Shown here: piece by piece, positions 25,595 to 40,606 of the stretch | Layout of the letters: each line of letters starts with the position of its first letter | Numbering within the stretch: the first letter of the stretch is position 1 | Assembly: GCA_012295275.1 (NCBI GenBank) | Contig: CM022665.1 | Span: 38,135,933-38,199,932, forward strand | Origin: Chrysomallon squamiferum | Lineage: Eukaryota > Mollusca > Gastropoda > Neomphalida > Peltospiridae | Reading direction: 5' to 3' | Length of the DNA stretch: 64,000 nucleotides | Notes under the pieces: generated by a model | Database searches by the model: none | Seen by the model: the letters and a program-made list of their open reading frames with translations, nothing else | What the model was told of the DNA's origin: nothing | Translations under genes and position numbers: made by a program

Positions 25595-28500
25595 ATGCCC
25601 CCACATTCTATGATGGACCATAACACGAACTTGTTGCCGGAATTGGACCCTCTCGAACACCAGAGGGTAAAGTGTGTGTTGGTTGGGGATGGGGCTATCG
25701 GAAAGACTAGTTTGGTCGTTAGTTACACCACAAATGGATATCCCACAGAATATGTGCCAACAGCATTTGACAATTATTCAGGTGTGTATTTTAATATCAA
25801 AGGAAGAGGAAATGTTATTTTGTGTTTGTTTATTTTTATATTCTGAATTCACAAAAATGGGTGTTTTGTATTTTTCATAATCTTATAATATAATCATTCG
25901 TAAAACTACTATAAATATATGTAAAATGGTAAGTAAATAACAATTTATAATCATTTTTAAAATTATGAGTACTTTATCATAATTATATTTGTTTCATAAT
26001 TTATGTGGGGATAAATTCAAAAATTATAGGAACATACACTTTAATGTCTTATTTTATACCACTAACTCAATACATGTTATTGCATCACAAAATATTTAAT
26101 GATATATATAATGACATATTGCACTAATGGGTTTTTAATAACACTTTTATTACACTGTCAAATGTGCTAAAATTTAGTTTGAAAAATTACATAAATTTCC
26201 CTTTGTATAACAGTTACTGATTAAGAAATTAAAACATTTAAGCTTAGGAAATGTTTACTGCTGCTGCTGCTGCTGCTGCTGCTACTACTACTAATAATTT
26301 TAAAAACTTAAAAAGCCCCAGAACATCTACATATTTTTGTATCAACTGTTGTGTCTCAACATATTTATTTATTCATTAATAACACAAAAGAGAAAACCTT
26401 TAAGCCCTCCCATAAGATATTCTTACTGATTAACAGCAAGGGTTCTTTTACATATATAACCATCCCATGGACAGGAAAACAAAGAGGTTAATGAGTCATG
26501 GGACATTAGCTGTAACAGACAATAGTCCCCAAGCGGCAGTGAAGAGAATTGATCCTGTGTCTCTTCCTATCTCATATCTGTACTTGAACCACTGATCCAT
26601 GGCCTCACCTGTAGTCAGGTGTAAATTTAAAAGGCCAGTATGTTAAACAGATGGATGAAATATGACAGCTTTTAGATATTTATCATGTTGTATACTAAAG
26701 CAACTAGTACATCGTTCAGGTGGTGTATGGGTTATGCAATAGTGATGGTAATATGCAGATAAACTGTATGGTACGGCAACCCAGTTAAATATCACGTTTT
26801 TCTGGATGACTGTTGTGAAACATATCAATTTTGAGTTATTATAGTGAATTATAAATTACTGTGAAATAATGAGAAATGTTGTCCAGTAAATAAATAATAT
26901 TCATGTGTTAAAACATTTAAAATTTTGAACACCTCAACCAGGCAATTAATGTCAGATTATCAAACAATTTCAATTTTTTATAAGGATTATACATTTTCAG
27001 TATTTCTTATTATCATGATTTTAAATTCAAAATGAAAACGAAAAAAAAAAAAAAAAAAAAAAAAAGGCAAATAAATAAAGGGGTTTAGAAAAAAAAAAAA
27101 GTAAACCCAATGTAATCTGTGTAAGTGAATATCTTGTAGTTATTTGACATACTCCATTTGACTTACCACTGAAGTACATTTGGTTATTCTTGGCAGTTTA
27201 CAAATCATAAGAAAGCTTTTCTTTGGGTAATTATATAGTTAAATTCTTTCAGATACTGCAAAATAGTCCAGCTTACCATGGTTATAATACTAATATGATA
27301 GTATTCTTTTATTTCAATTACTACTGCTACTACTACTGTTAATGCTGTTACTATTATTACCATTACTATTGTTAATATTACAATTATAACGTTTTTACCA
27401 TATGTTAAGTTTGTAGACTAACATATTAATCAAGATAAATTTAATGTTGACATATTACTGTTAGCTTATTTCAGTATCTAAATACTAAATTAACTTACTG
27501 ATCTGTATAGTATAATAACAATGACACATCTGTTTCCATTTTCAAATATTTGTAATTACAGTTATAGATTTTAAGATAGCTTGTATACAGCACAATGCAT
27601 TTAGATTTATTTATTTATTATTATTATTTGTTTTTATCTTGGTGAAAATGTCAGCATGTCTTGTTATTATTTACCAGCCAACATCTTTAAACAGTTGCCT
27701 TTAGTTTTGCCTTTTGATGATGCTTGACAGCTATTTCGTTACAGTGTGGCTTTGTCAAAGAAGCAGGGAGAAATTTGTTTACACCCTTTCTAGGTTAACT
27801 CCTTTCCCCGATAACCAATTTTTCAAAATACCTTGTCACCTGGTTGACAGTTCCGTTAAAATTAGGTTCAGAAAGCTAACCCAGATGTGTATATGAGTAA
27901 TTTGAAAATTTATTATTAATAATTCTGAGAAGAAAAAAAAAATGTATTTAATGAAATTTAATTATCACTGCTGTCACTGCTGTTATTATTATTGCACACT
28001 ACAAAATAATAATAAAATAAAATTTATATATCCACTCAGTTGTATGCTGATGATGAAAATCTATAGGCCACGGTGTTTAGGAGCTATTTGTAGATCATAA
28101 GATCAATTCTCCATCCACCATTTACAGTTAGTGTGTACTCTATGGTTTATGTTTACCTGCAGCTAATGGATTTGCTGTGTCCATCAGACCATGGTCTGGG
28201 TGATTTGTGTTCATGGCTAGTTTGAGATCTCTTGTTCTATTTTAACTTTACACTGGGCATGGGCCATTTACACTGACTGGTGGCTTGCTTGAATACTCTA
28301 GAGCAGTATGTTTCACGAGTAACTTGGTGTTTCAAATAACAATAATAATCTGAGATATTTATATACATTTAGGTTTACTTCTCCTTATCAATCTTTTTCT
28401 GCCCTCATCTCCATTTTAATTTTTTTTGAGTTTCTTTCTGTCTGTCTACTGCACCTCACTACAGAGGATTCAAACATTTCTTTAAGCCTGAATTATATTT

Positions 28501-31500
28501 CTTATTTTTCATTCTTTCTTTTCAATGACTAATACAACACAAAACAAATAAGTACATATTATTTTCTAGATTTGTATCATTTCATTCCTTAGATTGTTAG
28601 CACATGACTGTTTTAAAAAAAAAAATGTAGAATTAACAAAGATATGCTTTACGTTTTGTCAAGGTTTGGTATGGTATCCTTGTTTTATTAAACAAAAATA
28701 GTGACTTGTGTAAATTCAACATTTTTGTGCATATACAATAGTTGTTAGCTGAGCTTGTTTGAAATGTACTCCTTTATGGTATATTGATTACAACATTCAG
28801 TATATGTTTTAAAAAAAAAAAAATAATAATAATTTTCTTTAAGATGTTTATTATGAAAGCATGTATAAGTGTCTGTTCATGTAAATGTGTGCATGTATAT
28901 GTGTGTCATCTGTAAATAATGAAATATTTCTGTTTAATTTTTCAGTGGTTGTGACAGTTGACAGTCATCCTGTTCGGTTAAACTTGTGTGATACTGCAGG
29001 CCAGGTAAGAATATTTACCTCTATATTTTATACACACACACACACACATATACATATACATATACATACATATATGTATACCTATTTATATGTATGATAT
29101 ATGTATTTTATACCTTCATTTGTTTTTGTGCACTTGAATGTACAGATATATAAAACATGTACTTGTTGATATGTCAGCATTTACATTTGTTTGTAAAATA
29201 ATACAATGTTGGCTTATTTTATATTTTCTTTTCAACTTTCTTAATGAAACTGATAATAAAATGTAGAATGTGAACTTTCAAAGTCAAAGATGAAATATTA
29301 GTTTTAAAAATGAACAGGAAATGATTGAAAGAAATGAAATATGTAATTTTGAACAAAAATAAATGCAGTATAAAAGGATAGATTTTATTTTATCTTTTCT
29401 TTCCTTTTTAACTTTTTATGCTTTTTTTTTTCTTCTTAATTCTTTAGCTTAAAACCCCACAAAATAATAAATCATTACTGTATTAAGTGTTCTGGGTTCA
29501 TCTGTGTAAATTCAGAACTTACAAGGTAATCCAGTTATCAGAAAAGAATATCCTATTCCCAGCAAAGTAATGTTGTTATCAGATAAGTGTTAGAATTAAT
29601 GCCTGGGTTCCTGGTTTATAACTGGAGAGAGCCAGAACATCAAATGATAAGAAAGTTTATTAGCCATTAAAACAAATGTTAACAATGAAATGAAGGATGT
29701 GTAATGCTTTTGTTTGGGCTTTGAAGATAAGATTTTTATTTTTTTTTTATTTTTATTTTATTATTCTCATTTATTCTTTTTTATTTCATTTCATTTTATT
29801 TTTATTTTTTATTTTGTGCATGAGTACTTGTGTTGTAATTTTTGATACTGCTAAGTTATAATGTAATTTTAATTACTAAAACATCACTTACACACAAATA
29901 CGCACGCACGCACACACACACATGGAATGGAAGGAGAGAATATGCATGTATATATTATCCTAGTTTATGGTGCCACAAATCAGTTTCTCTGAAGTCCTAG
30001 ATGGTTTTCCTAATCATAGACTGGTTCCTGCAATCATAGATGAAAACAAAGTATGTTTACTTTGGCTTCTGTCATTCTTGTTTTTACAACCAGTAGCTCT
30101 GTTCAGAGAATGGCCACTGAGGCTGTTTTAGTAGATCTTGTTGTTGACAGAAAGTATGTATAGGAGTTTGTGAACTCCAGTGATTGACAACCGGTGGCCT
30201 CAGTAGTAGACTGGTTCTAATCAACAACTAATTACTCCCAATATATTAAGTATTTGGGTCTCTTTCCACTGTTGTTGTTTTTGTTGAGGTGTTTTTGATA
30301 ATGAAACTGTAGGTGATGTTACTGTTGGTTTTCTGTTTTTGGGGTTTTTTTTATTTATTTATTTATTTTTTATGGGGATTCCTATCTGTGTACTTGAAGC
30401 TTATTTTTTGCAATTATTTATCTGTTAAATTTTTTTCTTGTTTTTAAAGTTTTTTGTTGTTGTTTTTAAGCTAAGCAGTAATATTGGCAGATAAGATGGT
30501 GCCAGTACTTTTATCTCAATTACACTTTGTATATTAAGAAATAATTTGAAAGTTCAAAATACAAATAGTTTTCAAATGAACTTTTATGAAATAGCAAATA
30601 GTTACTTTCAGATGATCTTTAAAACTATATAATCTTTAAAACTCTATATATATCTATATTTAATCTTTTCGCAAAGATAATAAATATAGTTTTTATTTTA
30701 TTTTTTACCAGTCTAAACAGCTTTTAAAGCAACAATATGTCATCATAAAATGTCCTAGAGAAGAATGGAACTGTTTCATATATGTTACAAATCTCATCTT
30801 TGACTGTGAATAAAATAAAATAGTTAATGTGGTTTTTTTAAACTGTATATGTGGGTGGTTTATGTTTGAAGTTTCTAAATGTTCCTTCGTAATCCCCAAG
30901 TCAGTTGTTGGAAATAAATATTTAAAAATAACAACTTCCTGAATCATATTTATTCATCAACAACACAGCACCAGTCCTGTTTATAACCAGCTGACACTGT
31001 CGTAATGAAAAAAATATATATTAAAAAAATAAATAAATAAAAAAAAAATTAAAAAGAAGAAAAATTGTTGCTTTTACATAATAAATTTATTTATTTAATG
31101 CCACAACATAGTTTGGTTTGTGTGTGTCATGATGGGACAACAGACCAAGTCACAAAAGGAGATTTTAATCTTACTCTGTATTTTATTTTTTTAAAAGGAA
31201 TGACCATAAAAGCCACTAAATCTGTGTTTTAATATAAACAACATTCAACTCAGACATAATGAATTAGCTATTTAAGAATTTCACATAACTGAATAAAAAT
31301 ACACATTAAACAAAACTGAGTTATCTGCCCATCATATTAGATGGTTATGTAGTATTAATTTTATGCCTTCTCAATTATCTATAGCGAGCATACAGTACAG
31401 AATGTGAATTCAATATCTACAACTTTAGTGGTGCCTCAAAGACTGATTATTTTAGTGTTTGCTTCTGTTACTGACAGAAACTGAATTTGTTTTATTGATA

Positions 31501-33321
31501 TAACTATTATAAAAGCCACAAACAAAAACTTTGATTCATGATTAATGAAAAAAAAAAATATCTTTATCTTCAGTTTAACTATTATGAAAATACTGGTTTC
31601 AAACAGAAATGCTGATAAATATGGATTAATTGATTTAGTAAAAGAAACAACCAGTAATGAAACAAAATCTTCTGCTTCTGCATTAATAATTAGTGCAACT
31701 GAGATATCATTATTTCAAACTCATTAGTTGTGGAAAGAACCAACATCAGAGATATTGACTGTATTAATTAATTTGTAAAATAAAACCTTTTAATAATTAA
31801 AGAATAGCTTGGTTAACAAAACTCTATACTTTTGATTAACCAGTTAGATAGGGAAATAATTGAGTGTAGAATTATTTATCATAGAAACAGATTGATCCAG
31901 AATGCATTATTTACTTTAACAAGTTTTACAGTCACTAGTTAAAATCATTAATAATGATTGTTGATTAATAAAATTTTAAAATGAAAGTTATACTAAATTT
32001 GTATTACAGGAGGATTTAAGAGGGAAAAAAAAAAAAAAAAAAAATAGACTGTACCCAAAGCACATGAACACATTTTTTAATTAAGATAGTTGCATTTATA
32101 GTTTTTAATAAATACAACTGAAATTTTTTAAATTATTGACCGATAAATTTATGGCACAGGCGAATTTAGATTAAAAGAAAATTAAATTAAAAAAAAAAAC
32201 AGCCAAAAAAAAACACAAACCAAATCAACCTGGTACCCTGAGTGTATTAACATACATACACACACACACATACGTAGATCTTCATTCACAAAACTCTTAT
32301 CTTTCATTCATTTTACTGGTCGAATTGCCACGGTAAGGAAACACACAGAGGAACTCTTGTTTTCTTTGTTAAAGCTTATTGAAGCATAAGCAAACTCAAC
32401 GTGTATCGGGTGCATAAAACAGGTTTATGTTGCTTTACCTCACAGTCTCTCCAACACAGGTTTTCTTGTATATGTTTACGTTTAAAGTGGGGAGGGAGAT
32501 AGTTTACCAAAACACCTACGTCAATAAGCGTTGTTATTACATAGGACAGTGTAGGAGGGTAAGAACAGAACAGAAGAATGTCCTGCTACATAAAACTTTT
32601 CCTTTTTGTTTTTCTTTTCTTTTTTTCTTTTTTTTAAATACAATAAGAGTACTGAAGAAATTTCTAGAATAATTGGACACTGAGAAATAAACATTTTTTT
32701 TCTTCATCTTCTTTTTCTGGAAACTATAGACTAAAATATGACAATATTCCATTGTTATTGTAGACATGTTTGTGATTGAAGTGTATTTTCATTACTGTAG
32801 TTTTATTTTTTTATTATTCTGAGTATTTGTAACAATTTAAAAATCTGTATATATGCATGTGTTTATGCAATATTCAGGAAAGCTTTGTCATTGTAAGTTT
32901 GTATGTCTGTATCTCCTTGTGTGTTTGTGTGTTAATCTACTTAGTATGTATTTATTTGTTTCAAACAGATACATCTTCAAGAGCCTCACAACCTAATCTT
33001 CGAGTTACATTTTTGTGGTGAGAAAAACATGTATATGTTTAATGTTATGTAAATGTCTTAATGACATGTAGAATCTATTTTTGTGACCAGGATTACAACA
33101 TACATCATTACACTGTTTACGTGTTAGGCTGTCTGCTTCTGGCTGTTGTGTGTGTTTGTAGAGGGGAGGGCAACACCTGGGTTGCTTTAGTTTTAAGTTG
33201 TGTATTTGTACCCTGTGTTATTTAGGTACCACCTGAACATGGGACTCTGTTGACACAGTAATTCTTAACAAGTAATTAATTTTTTTTTTTTTTTTTTTGA
33301 CAAGATGAAATTAGAGAAAGA

Positions 33322-33355
<34 letters not shown>

Positions 33356-36300
33356 TTCAAAAAGCCCAAATATTGTTAATTAAGGAAATTAAAAAAAAAT
33401 AATTTAAGTTAAAAATGTCCTAAAACTAAACTCCTATCAGAAAAAAAAAAAAAAAAATGAAATAATAATAAATAATAATAATAATAAAAAAAAAAAATTA
33501 ATAACAATAATAATTAATTAATAGTGGTACTAAAAATTACTAAATAATTTCTACTGCTAACCTTGGTCTTTACAAGTCTAATGGTATAAGGTGGAGGGTT
33601 AAATTCGTATGGTATCATTAAAACCAATTATATCACTGACTGACTCCTCCCTGTTTTAAGAGCTCCTTGATGGACTGTTACCTGTCTGTGAAGAATGGGG
33701 TTACACTAATAACAGCTGTGTTACTTCATCGAGTTTTATTCTGGAATGTGATTCTGAAGGTTTCTGAAAGCACGACACTTTAAAAAAAATTGCATAGGAC
33801 GGGCGTGCCTGACTTGTAAATGTGATAAAAGCCAAATGATAAGAGCTGTGACATACTATACAATGTGTAATATATGAATAGTTGTGTACATATTAGCTTA
33901 TTTCAAGTATGTTGTTCTCTGAATATTGTTAAGTGGTGGTGTTAAAATATATCTAGTCCTTGTCCAGCTTTATTAAACAGCAGTTTAAGACCAAAATAAA
34001 AAAAATGGCGAAATAGCAGTAAATGTTACGTATAAAGGTTATTGTAGTGATCAAATGTCAATGATAGTTATTTGACTGTCAGTAATTTTAGTTTCAGTTT
34101 TGTTGAAATTTATTATGGGTTATATTTTTAAGCATTGTTGTTACCAATATATTTATTATTACTGCTGCTACTATCACTATTACTACTATTGTGTATAAAA
34201 ATTAGTCTCACTTCAGTTAATGATGAATGAGTTGGAATGGGAAAATACTGAATACACCGAGGGAGGGCCTTCTCATGCTGTTTTTTATACCCCACACAGT
34301 CAAACAGGAGACATTTTCAGCCCGCTAATAATCTGACCTTTTCAAATTAACATGTCATATCAACAGATCTATCTGTCATGTGGTCTGTTACTTACTCACA
34401 CAAACAGATAGACAGACACACGAAGCTACTTTTGTACTGTGTTTATTTTCCTCCTGGGTTTGATCCACCGACCTACACTGGATGTGGGTATATATTTTTT
34501 TAACAGATTGTTAAGGCTTCTTAAGTTTCTCGTGCTTGAAAGAAATAAAGCTTTTGCATTTGATCCAAATATCATGACACGAGGGCTTGCAGTGGGTAAG
34601 TTATGTAAGTAAACACCAAAATAGCTATTGTCACTAGTTTGTTTTTGTTACTGGAGATTAAAGTTTATCTGAAAATTATTTAGCTGCATACAGGATAGCC
34701 CCCAACAAAGATGTCTGATAAATCTATTGTTGCTCGTATTCATTTATACATAAAAATATTATTATTATTATTACTATTATTATTATTTTTTTATATAATA
34801 CATGTTTAATATATTATAATTAATTACTGAATGTCATTAGCTGCAGAATTTGTGACATAATCTTAAGAAAAATCCTTTCAATGTTTACTTTAGCAATAAG
34901 GGATCTTTTTATGTGTCTTCCCAGAGAAAGGAAAATATAAACCAAGATTTTTGATAAACTTTTGTTGTGTTTTTACTGGAAATGTGTGTATAATTACACA
35001 GTAATGCATCTGTATCATAAATATGTGTGTGTTTAAATACATTAACAAAATTTTATTAATAAATTAATATGTCTATAACTATTTACATTTTGTAATACTT
35101 TATTGAAATTTTACAGTTCTGTGATAGCATAATACCTTGTAAAATGATGCCCCACTGAAAAATTGGTTATTCTGATCAGATACAACTGAGTATTGTTGGT
35201 TGTGACCAAAAGAAAAAAACCTTTGTAATAAATTCCTACAAGGCCACTATGTTTGCTAAGTTATTCATTGAGTGGATTTCAACTTGAGTTTGATTAAACA
35301 ACATCGGTCAAGAGTCTTTTTAACAGTCTCAGTTTCTACAAGTATCACTAATTTCTCTCAACATCTACTTGGTCTGTGGGTCACATATAACCAAACGTGG
35401 TGGTTTCGAATATGGTATTGGTCTTTAATATTTATTTATTTATTTATTTTACTTATTAATATTATTATTGTTGTTGTTTTAAATGCATTATTTTTTATAC
35501 TTTTTTAAATTTTCAGATCTATTAAATATTTATATATTTTATTAATACTTTTCTCTTTTTCTTTCTTTTTTTTTTTTTTTTTTGTCTTTGTACTGTCACA
35601 GACACATATACATATGCATAGTTATTATTTCATATCTCTTTTTTTTGGCTTTGTTCGGGTTATTTTTGTATGCTTTTGTACTGCAGATTTTTTTTTTTAA
35701 ATTCTCTTTTCCTTTAAGACACTGATTACATCTAACTGGAATTTAAAAAACAAAACAAAAACAAAAAACCCCACAAAATTGAAGGATACTCTATCCGTCT
35801 TCATATGCCCTTCTGGTCTTTAATTGAAATGAACACTCCACACAATGATTAAGCAAATCTAGATAACAGAAATGCTTTCAGTTAATTATTATTAAACAAA
35901 TACGAGATGGGTAATGGCATCCGGTGCTGAGCAAGCTCTATATCAAAGGCTTACAGTACGTGTAACCTTACTGCCAAATAGATGACTCACAAAATAGTTA
36001 TCTGCACCTCACTCAACTGATCCCCAGTTGTCTGTGTACACCAGTCTTGTTTACCAGATACTGTTTCCCCTGTGCATTTGTTTCAGGTAACCGATACATT
36101 GATGGATGTTGATCAGACACAATTCAACAAGATTGTTATTAGCAGTTTTATCATTTGTCTTGCATTTGTTGGACAGACTTTGATCAAATTCAATTATTTT
36201 TTTTTTTTTTTTTTTTTTTACAGACAAATGTAATAAATTCATTTAAACTTGAATGTTAGTGTAGAAAACTTACTTTTTTTATTTTCTTTATAATTAATCG

Positions 36301-38744
36301 AATTAAAATAGAATTAAAAGTGAGCAATTTTTTTTCCTTTGTATCTTGTATAGTTAATTATACATACAGAAAATAACAGAAAAATAATGCTGATTTTTAA
36401 ATTGTTTTAATTTTATATGTTTTGTACATATGTATGTATGTATTTGTTCATGTGTGTGTCTGTGTGTACATGTTATGATATATAATTTTAAAAATCATAG
36501 GGGAAAATATTTAACCACCATTACTTAGAATTACATATTTATCTCACATTTCCTCTTCATTAAAAAGTTAACACTACGTGTGTATGTGTGTGCTTCCAGT
36601 GTGGTCTCACACCACAGTTTTCAATAGCGCTCTGTTTTGTTTAAACTGTGACATCACATTTATTTATTTTCTACAGCCTGGGCTCCCACACAGTTCTGTA
36701 GAGCATAAATCAATAACGTAACAACAGTTACATACATCTGATAACGTCATAATTGTGTGTATAACAATCTTGTTGAAACTGAGCCAACAGACGGTCAGAA
36801 TGATAGTATTTTCTAGACAGCTAACCATTGGGAGAAGAAAAATATTCATTAGATAATTAGAATCAGTTGTAAAATAATAAAACTTTGTATTTTCCTGAAT
36901 TTTTTGTGCTTTTATATATATATTTTTTTTTTTTCAGTTTATTAATATTGACCATTAAAAACAATAAGGAAAACAAACAAAATTAATAATGTATTTTTCT
37001 AAGCCAAGATCATGGAAAGAAAAGTGTTCTATCAGGCAGATACTCACCCATCCCAAAACCACAAATGTCTTTTGAGAGCAGATCATGAAATACTTATTTA
37101 CATTGATCAAATGTCAGGCAATTCACAAAATAATAGTATTTCCTTACCTCAGGTAATAAAAGACATATTCATTACACACTTAATATTAGTTAAACCCAAA
37201 GAACACTGTTGTATTTTCTGGACAGCAGATATGAAATAAATACTTACATCAACCAATCCCAAAATCACAAAGTAATTGTATTTCCCTGACAACCAATCAA
37301 GGAAGCAATTGTTTACGTTTAACCAACACCCTAAGCCAAAAAATTAATTGTATCTTCCTAACAATCAGTCATGACAGATCAAGTCTTTTTTTTTTTTTTT
37401 TTCCTTCATTTCTCTCCCTCTTCTCCATACCTGGTGACTATGAATGGATAGCAGTGTCAAATATCAGTTTAGTGAATGACTGGGAACACACTGTCAAGCC
37501 ACAGATAATGTTGGTTGACCACATGTGTACAAACAAAATTTGAAATTGGAAACCATGCACCTAGGTGACATCATGCAAAATCATAAAATGGTGGACTTCA
37601 GGTCATTGAGTTCATATTCCAAGTGTTTTGCTTAGTCTTCATCTTAAATTAATAAATGAGTTTTTGATTTATTAAGAATTTTAAAAATAAAACAAAAACA
37701 GCACTACCCCTTTAAGCTATTTTTATCATAATGTCTGAAGGAAAAACCTACAAGGGTCATAAATGAATAAATTATTATTATTATTATTTTTTTTTTTTTT
37801 TTTTTTTTTAATAAATAAACAAAACTTGAAGGCAGTGTTGTGCAAGTTTTTTTCATTTTTATACAGCCTGGTTTAAAGCATATCTTTCTTGGGTACATAA
37901 TAAAAATAAATGTTAGTTAAGGATGTTAGTAGAACAGTGAGAAGGGTTTAACTCTTGTTTATTTACTGTGCCTGAATCCCCAAGTTTGTAGAATTGTTTG
38001 AATCCAAAACTTGCAGTGTTGTGACTTGATGCTAGCCTATCTGGTACAAGGACAGGAACCCAGGACCTACCACTTCATGATTTAATATTTAACAGAAACC
38101 AGTAAAAAAAAAAAAAAAAAAAAAATTGTTTTCTTGTGCCTCTTTTAAAAAGTGACACTTATCAAGACTGATGACCTTGACCGTTTACATTATGAAACAA
38201 GAGGCACATTGCTAGATGAACTGTAAACACATTATGGAAAACTTCGTGTGTGTTTTGTTGTTTTCCCCATGTCTTTGAAGTACACTATGGCTTAGTTGTT
38301 GGGCTACAATGATGCTGTCACAGGGAATGATTCCCCAGTTGGAGGTTGCTTTTATCTCTCAGAATGCATGTTGTGTTAACGACATCCTTAGATATGTTGT
38401 GTTTTTTTCTTAACCTTAGCTTTGGTTTGGGGTTTATTTGTTGTTGTTTTTTTTTTTTCTTCTTTTTTTTTGCTTCATTAGAAAGATTCCTTAGAAAACT
38501 TGTTTACTGTGTTCTTAGAAGTTGGATATAATTTTAGAATTACTTTTGACCTTTTATATTTAATTTAGTTTATTTTGTTTATTTTGTTTATACGTTATAT
38601 TTATTGTTCCATAGAAAAGTTGTTGTCTGTGTTCATAGAAGATGGATACATATTTAAGAATTTCCCTTTTTCTTTCCCCGTTTTATTTTTAAACAAAATT
38701 TAAAAAAAAAAAGTTTTTGTTTAACATGTACTGTAGAGAGAGAG

Positions 38745-38810
<66 letters not shown>

Positions 38811-40571
38811 CGCGCAAGTGCGCTCTGTACATAGTAGTGTTGTGTAAAAAAAATACTTCTGCTTTTCACTTTCAAAGAAGGCTGTTAAGATATGTTTATT
38901 TTTGGAAATGCATGACTAAAGTTTGTCTGAGCATGAATGTGTGTGTGTGTTCATTCATATGTTGAATTGATACATCTTTATTTTTTATTACCCATTTTGT
39001 AATATAACACAATCATTATTTATGATGATTAAATGAGAAATAATATACATTTTCTGAGTTCATGTAATTCCATCTACCATATATATGTATTGATTAACAA
39101 TTAGCATCTATAATTGAAACTGTGAAATGAACTTTTCACTTTTTTTCTTGCTATTAAAAATAAAATAAATTTTGTCTAATGGAAAACATGTATACCTTTC
39201 TAATATTAACTAACAAAAGAAAGAGAAACAAAATGGTGGATTTACACATGTGTATTAGAAAAAGACATCACATGAAAAAATGTAACATCTATACTTTATC
39301 CAGCATCTTGACAATAAAATGTACATTTTCAGATGAATGAACTAGCATTACTGTGCAACATCAAAGACATTTTTATGATGGTTTTCATATTTCAAAGAAA
39401 GCTATTAGCTTTTCTGTTAGATGCTAACACATTGTTTCCTCGCATGCTCTTCTATGTCTGTCTGTTCTTCAATTTGTTTGGTATTTTAGTGTCTGCAATG
39501 TTTAACTGTTGATGTTGTGGTGGGATTCTTACGATTTTTGTAAATAATATTAATTCATGTTGTTATTATGGAAGTGTTTTGGAGAATTACTTTGGTCGTT
39601 ACTGTGATATGTTGGCATTCTTGTTCTTGTGTATTTATTTATTAGTGATACTCCTTTTTATTTTATTTTTGCTTTTTCTCTAAGTTGATGGTGATTGTTT
39701 TTATCATTGTTCTTATAGTTAATAATTTTATTACTAATACACTCATCATCATCACATTATTTTTGTAGTTATTATTTTTATTGTTTTCATCGTTATTACT
39801 TGGTAATGTACAGTAATGCATGTAGAAATCTGTAACAGCAGGGAACGACTGGTGACATATTTATTATTTATAATACTGATAAGCTTTAACAGCAGCTGCT
39901 GTGAGGTAATGACACTTTTATTATTATCTGCAGTTCAAACAGCACATGACCTAAAGAGAAATGATGGCCCTTACTTGTATTATTACATAATCAGTTGATT
40001 TAACAACAGCTGGGCTCTGAACAGTTTTTAATGCGCTTGTAATACTGTCATTACTAATATGTAAAGTTCTGCTGTCAAAGCTGTAATATTCTAAATTAAT
40101 TAATATTTAATGATATACTTGAACGTATTTTGTTACTGACAATGATTAAATGTCAAAAACATGTGTTCAGGTAATGATATAAAAAAAGCAAAACAGCGTA
40201 TTGTCCTTTTTAAGGGTTACTCTTACAAATTTGAAACAAACAAAAATTCTTCATAAATATCTTCCCATGAACAGGAAAACACATACTAAAGCATTTGATA
40301 ATTCAGTTGTATGGCTGTCAAGAATGTATGTACAACAACTTTTTTTCCCATACTGGTTGGAATGGGAGATAACTAAAAGGGACAGTGTACTAATGAATAT
40401 AATGTTGTCATTATTGCTTTACAATGTTTTGCTGCTGTGTCTGTGCTCTGGGAGACTGAACTGTGAGTAGCTGAGTTTAACAGAGATGAATGGAAAGTAG
40501 AAGTGACAGTGTCAAGTGAAAAGGTTATGTTAAATGGCAACAGTAATTTGTTTAATGATATAAAATATCCT

Positions 40572-40606
<35 letters not shown>

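Larger units (their letters stand above)
25782..28945 (+). other. Intron 1 of the RhoU-like gene
   Basis: A 3.2-kb GT/AG intron (GTGTGT donor, TTTTTCAG acceptor). It carries a (CTG)n run at 26,256-26,281, A-tracts, a decayed SINE at 26,431-26,610 and a possible tRNA-like fragment near 28,068-28,130. CpG is nearly absent: one counted in 26,041-26,700. Confidence 0.85.
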
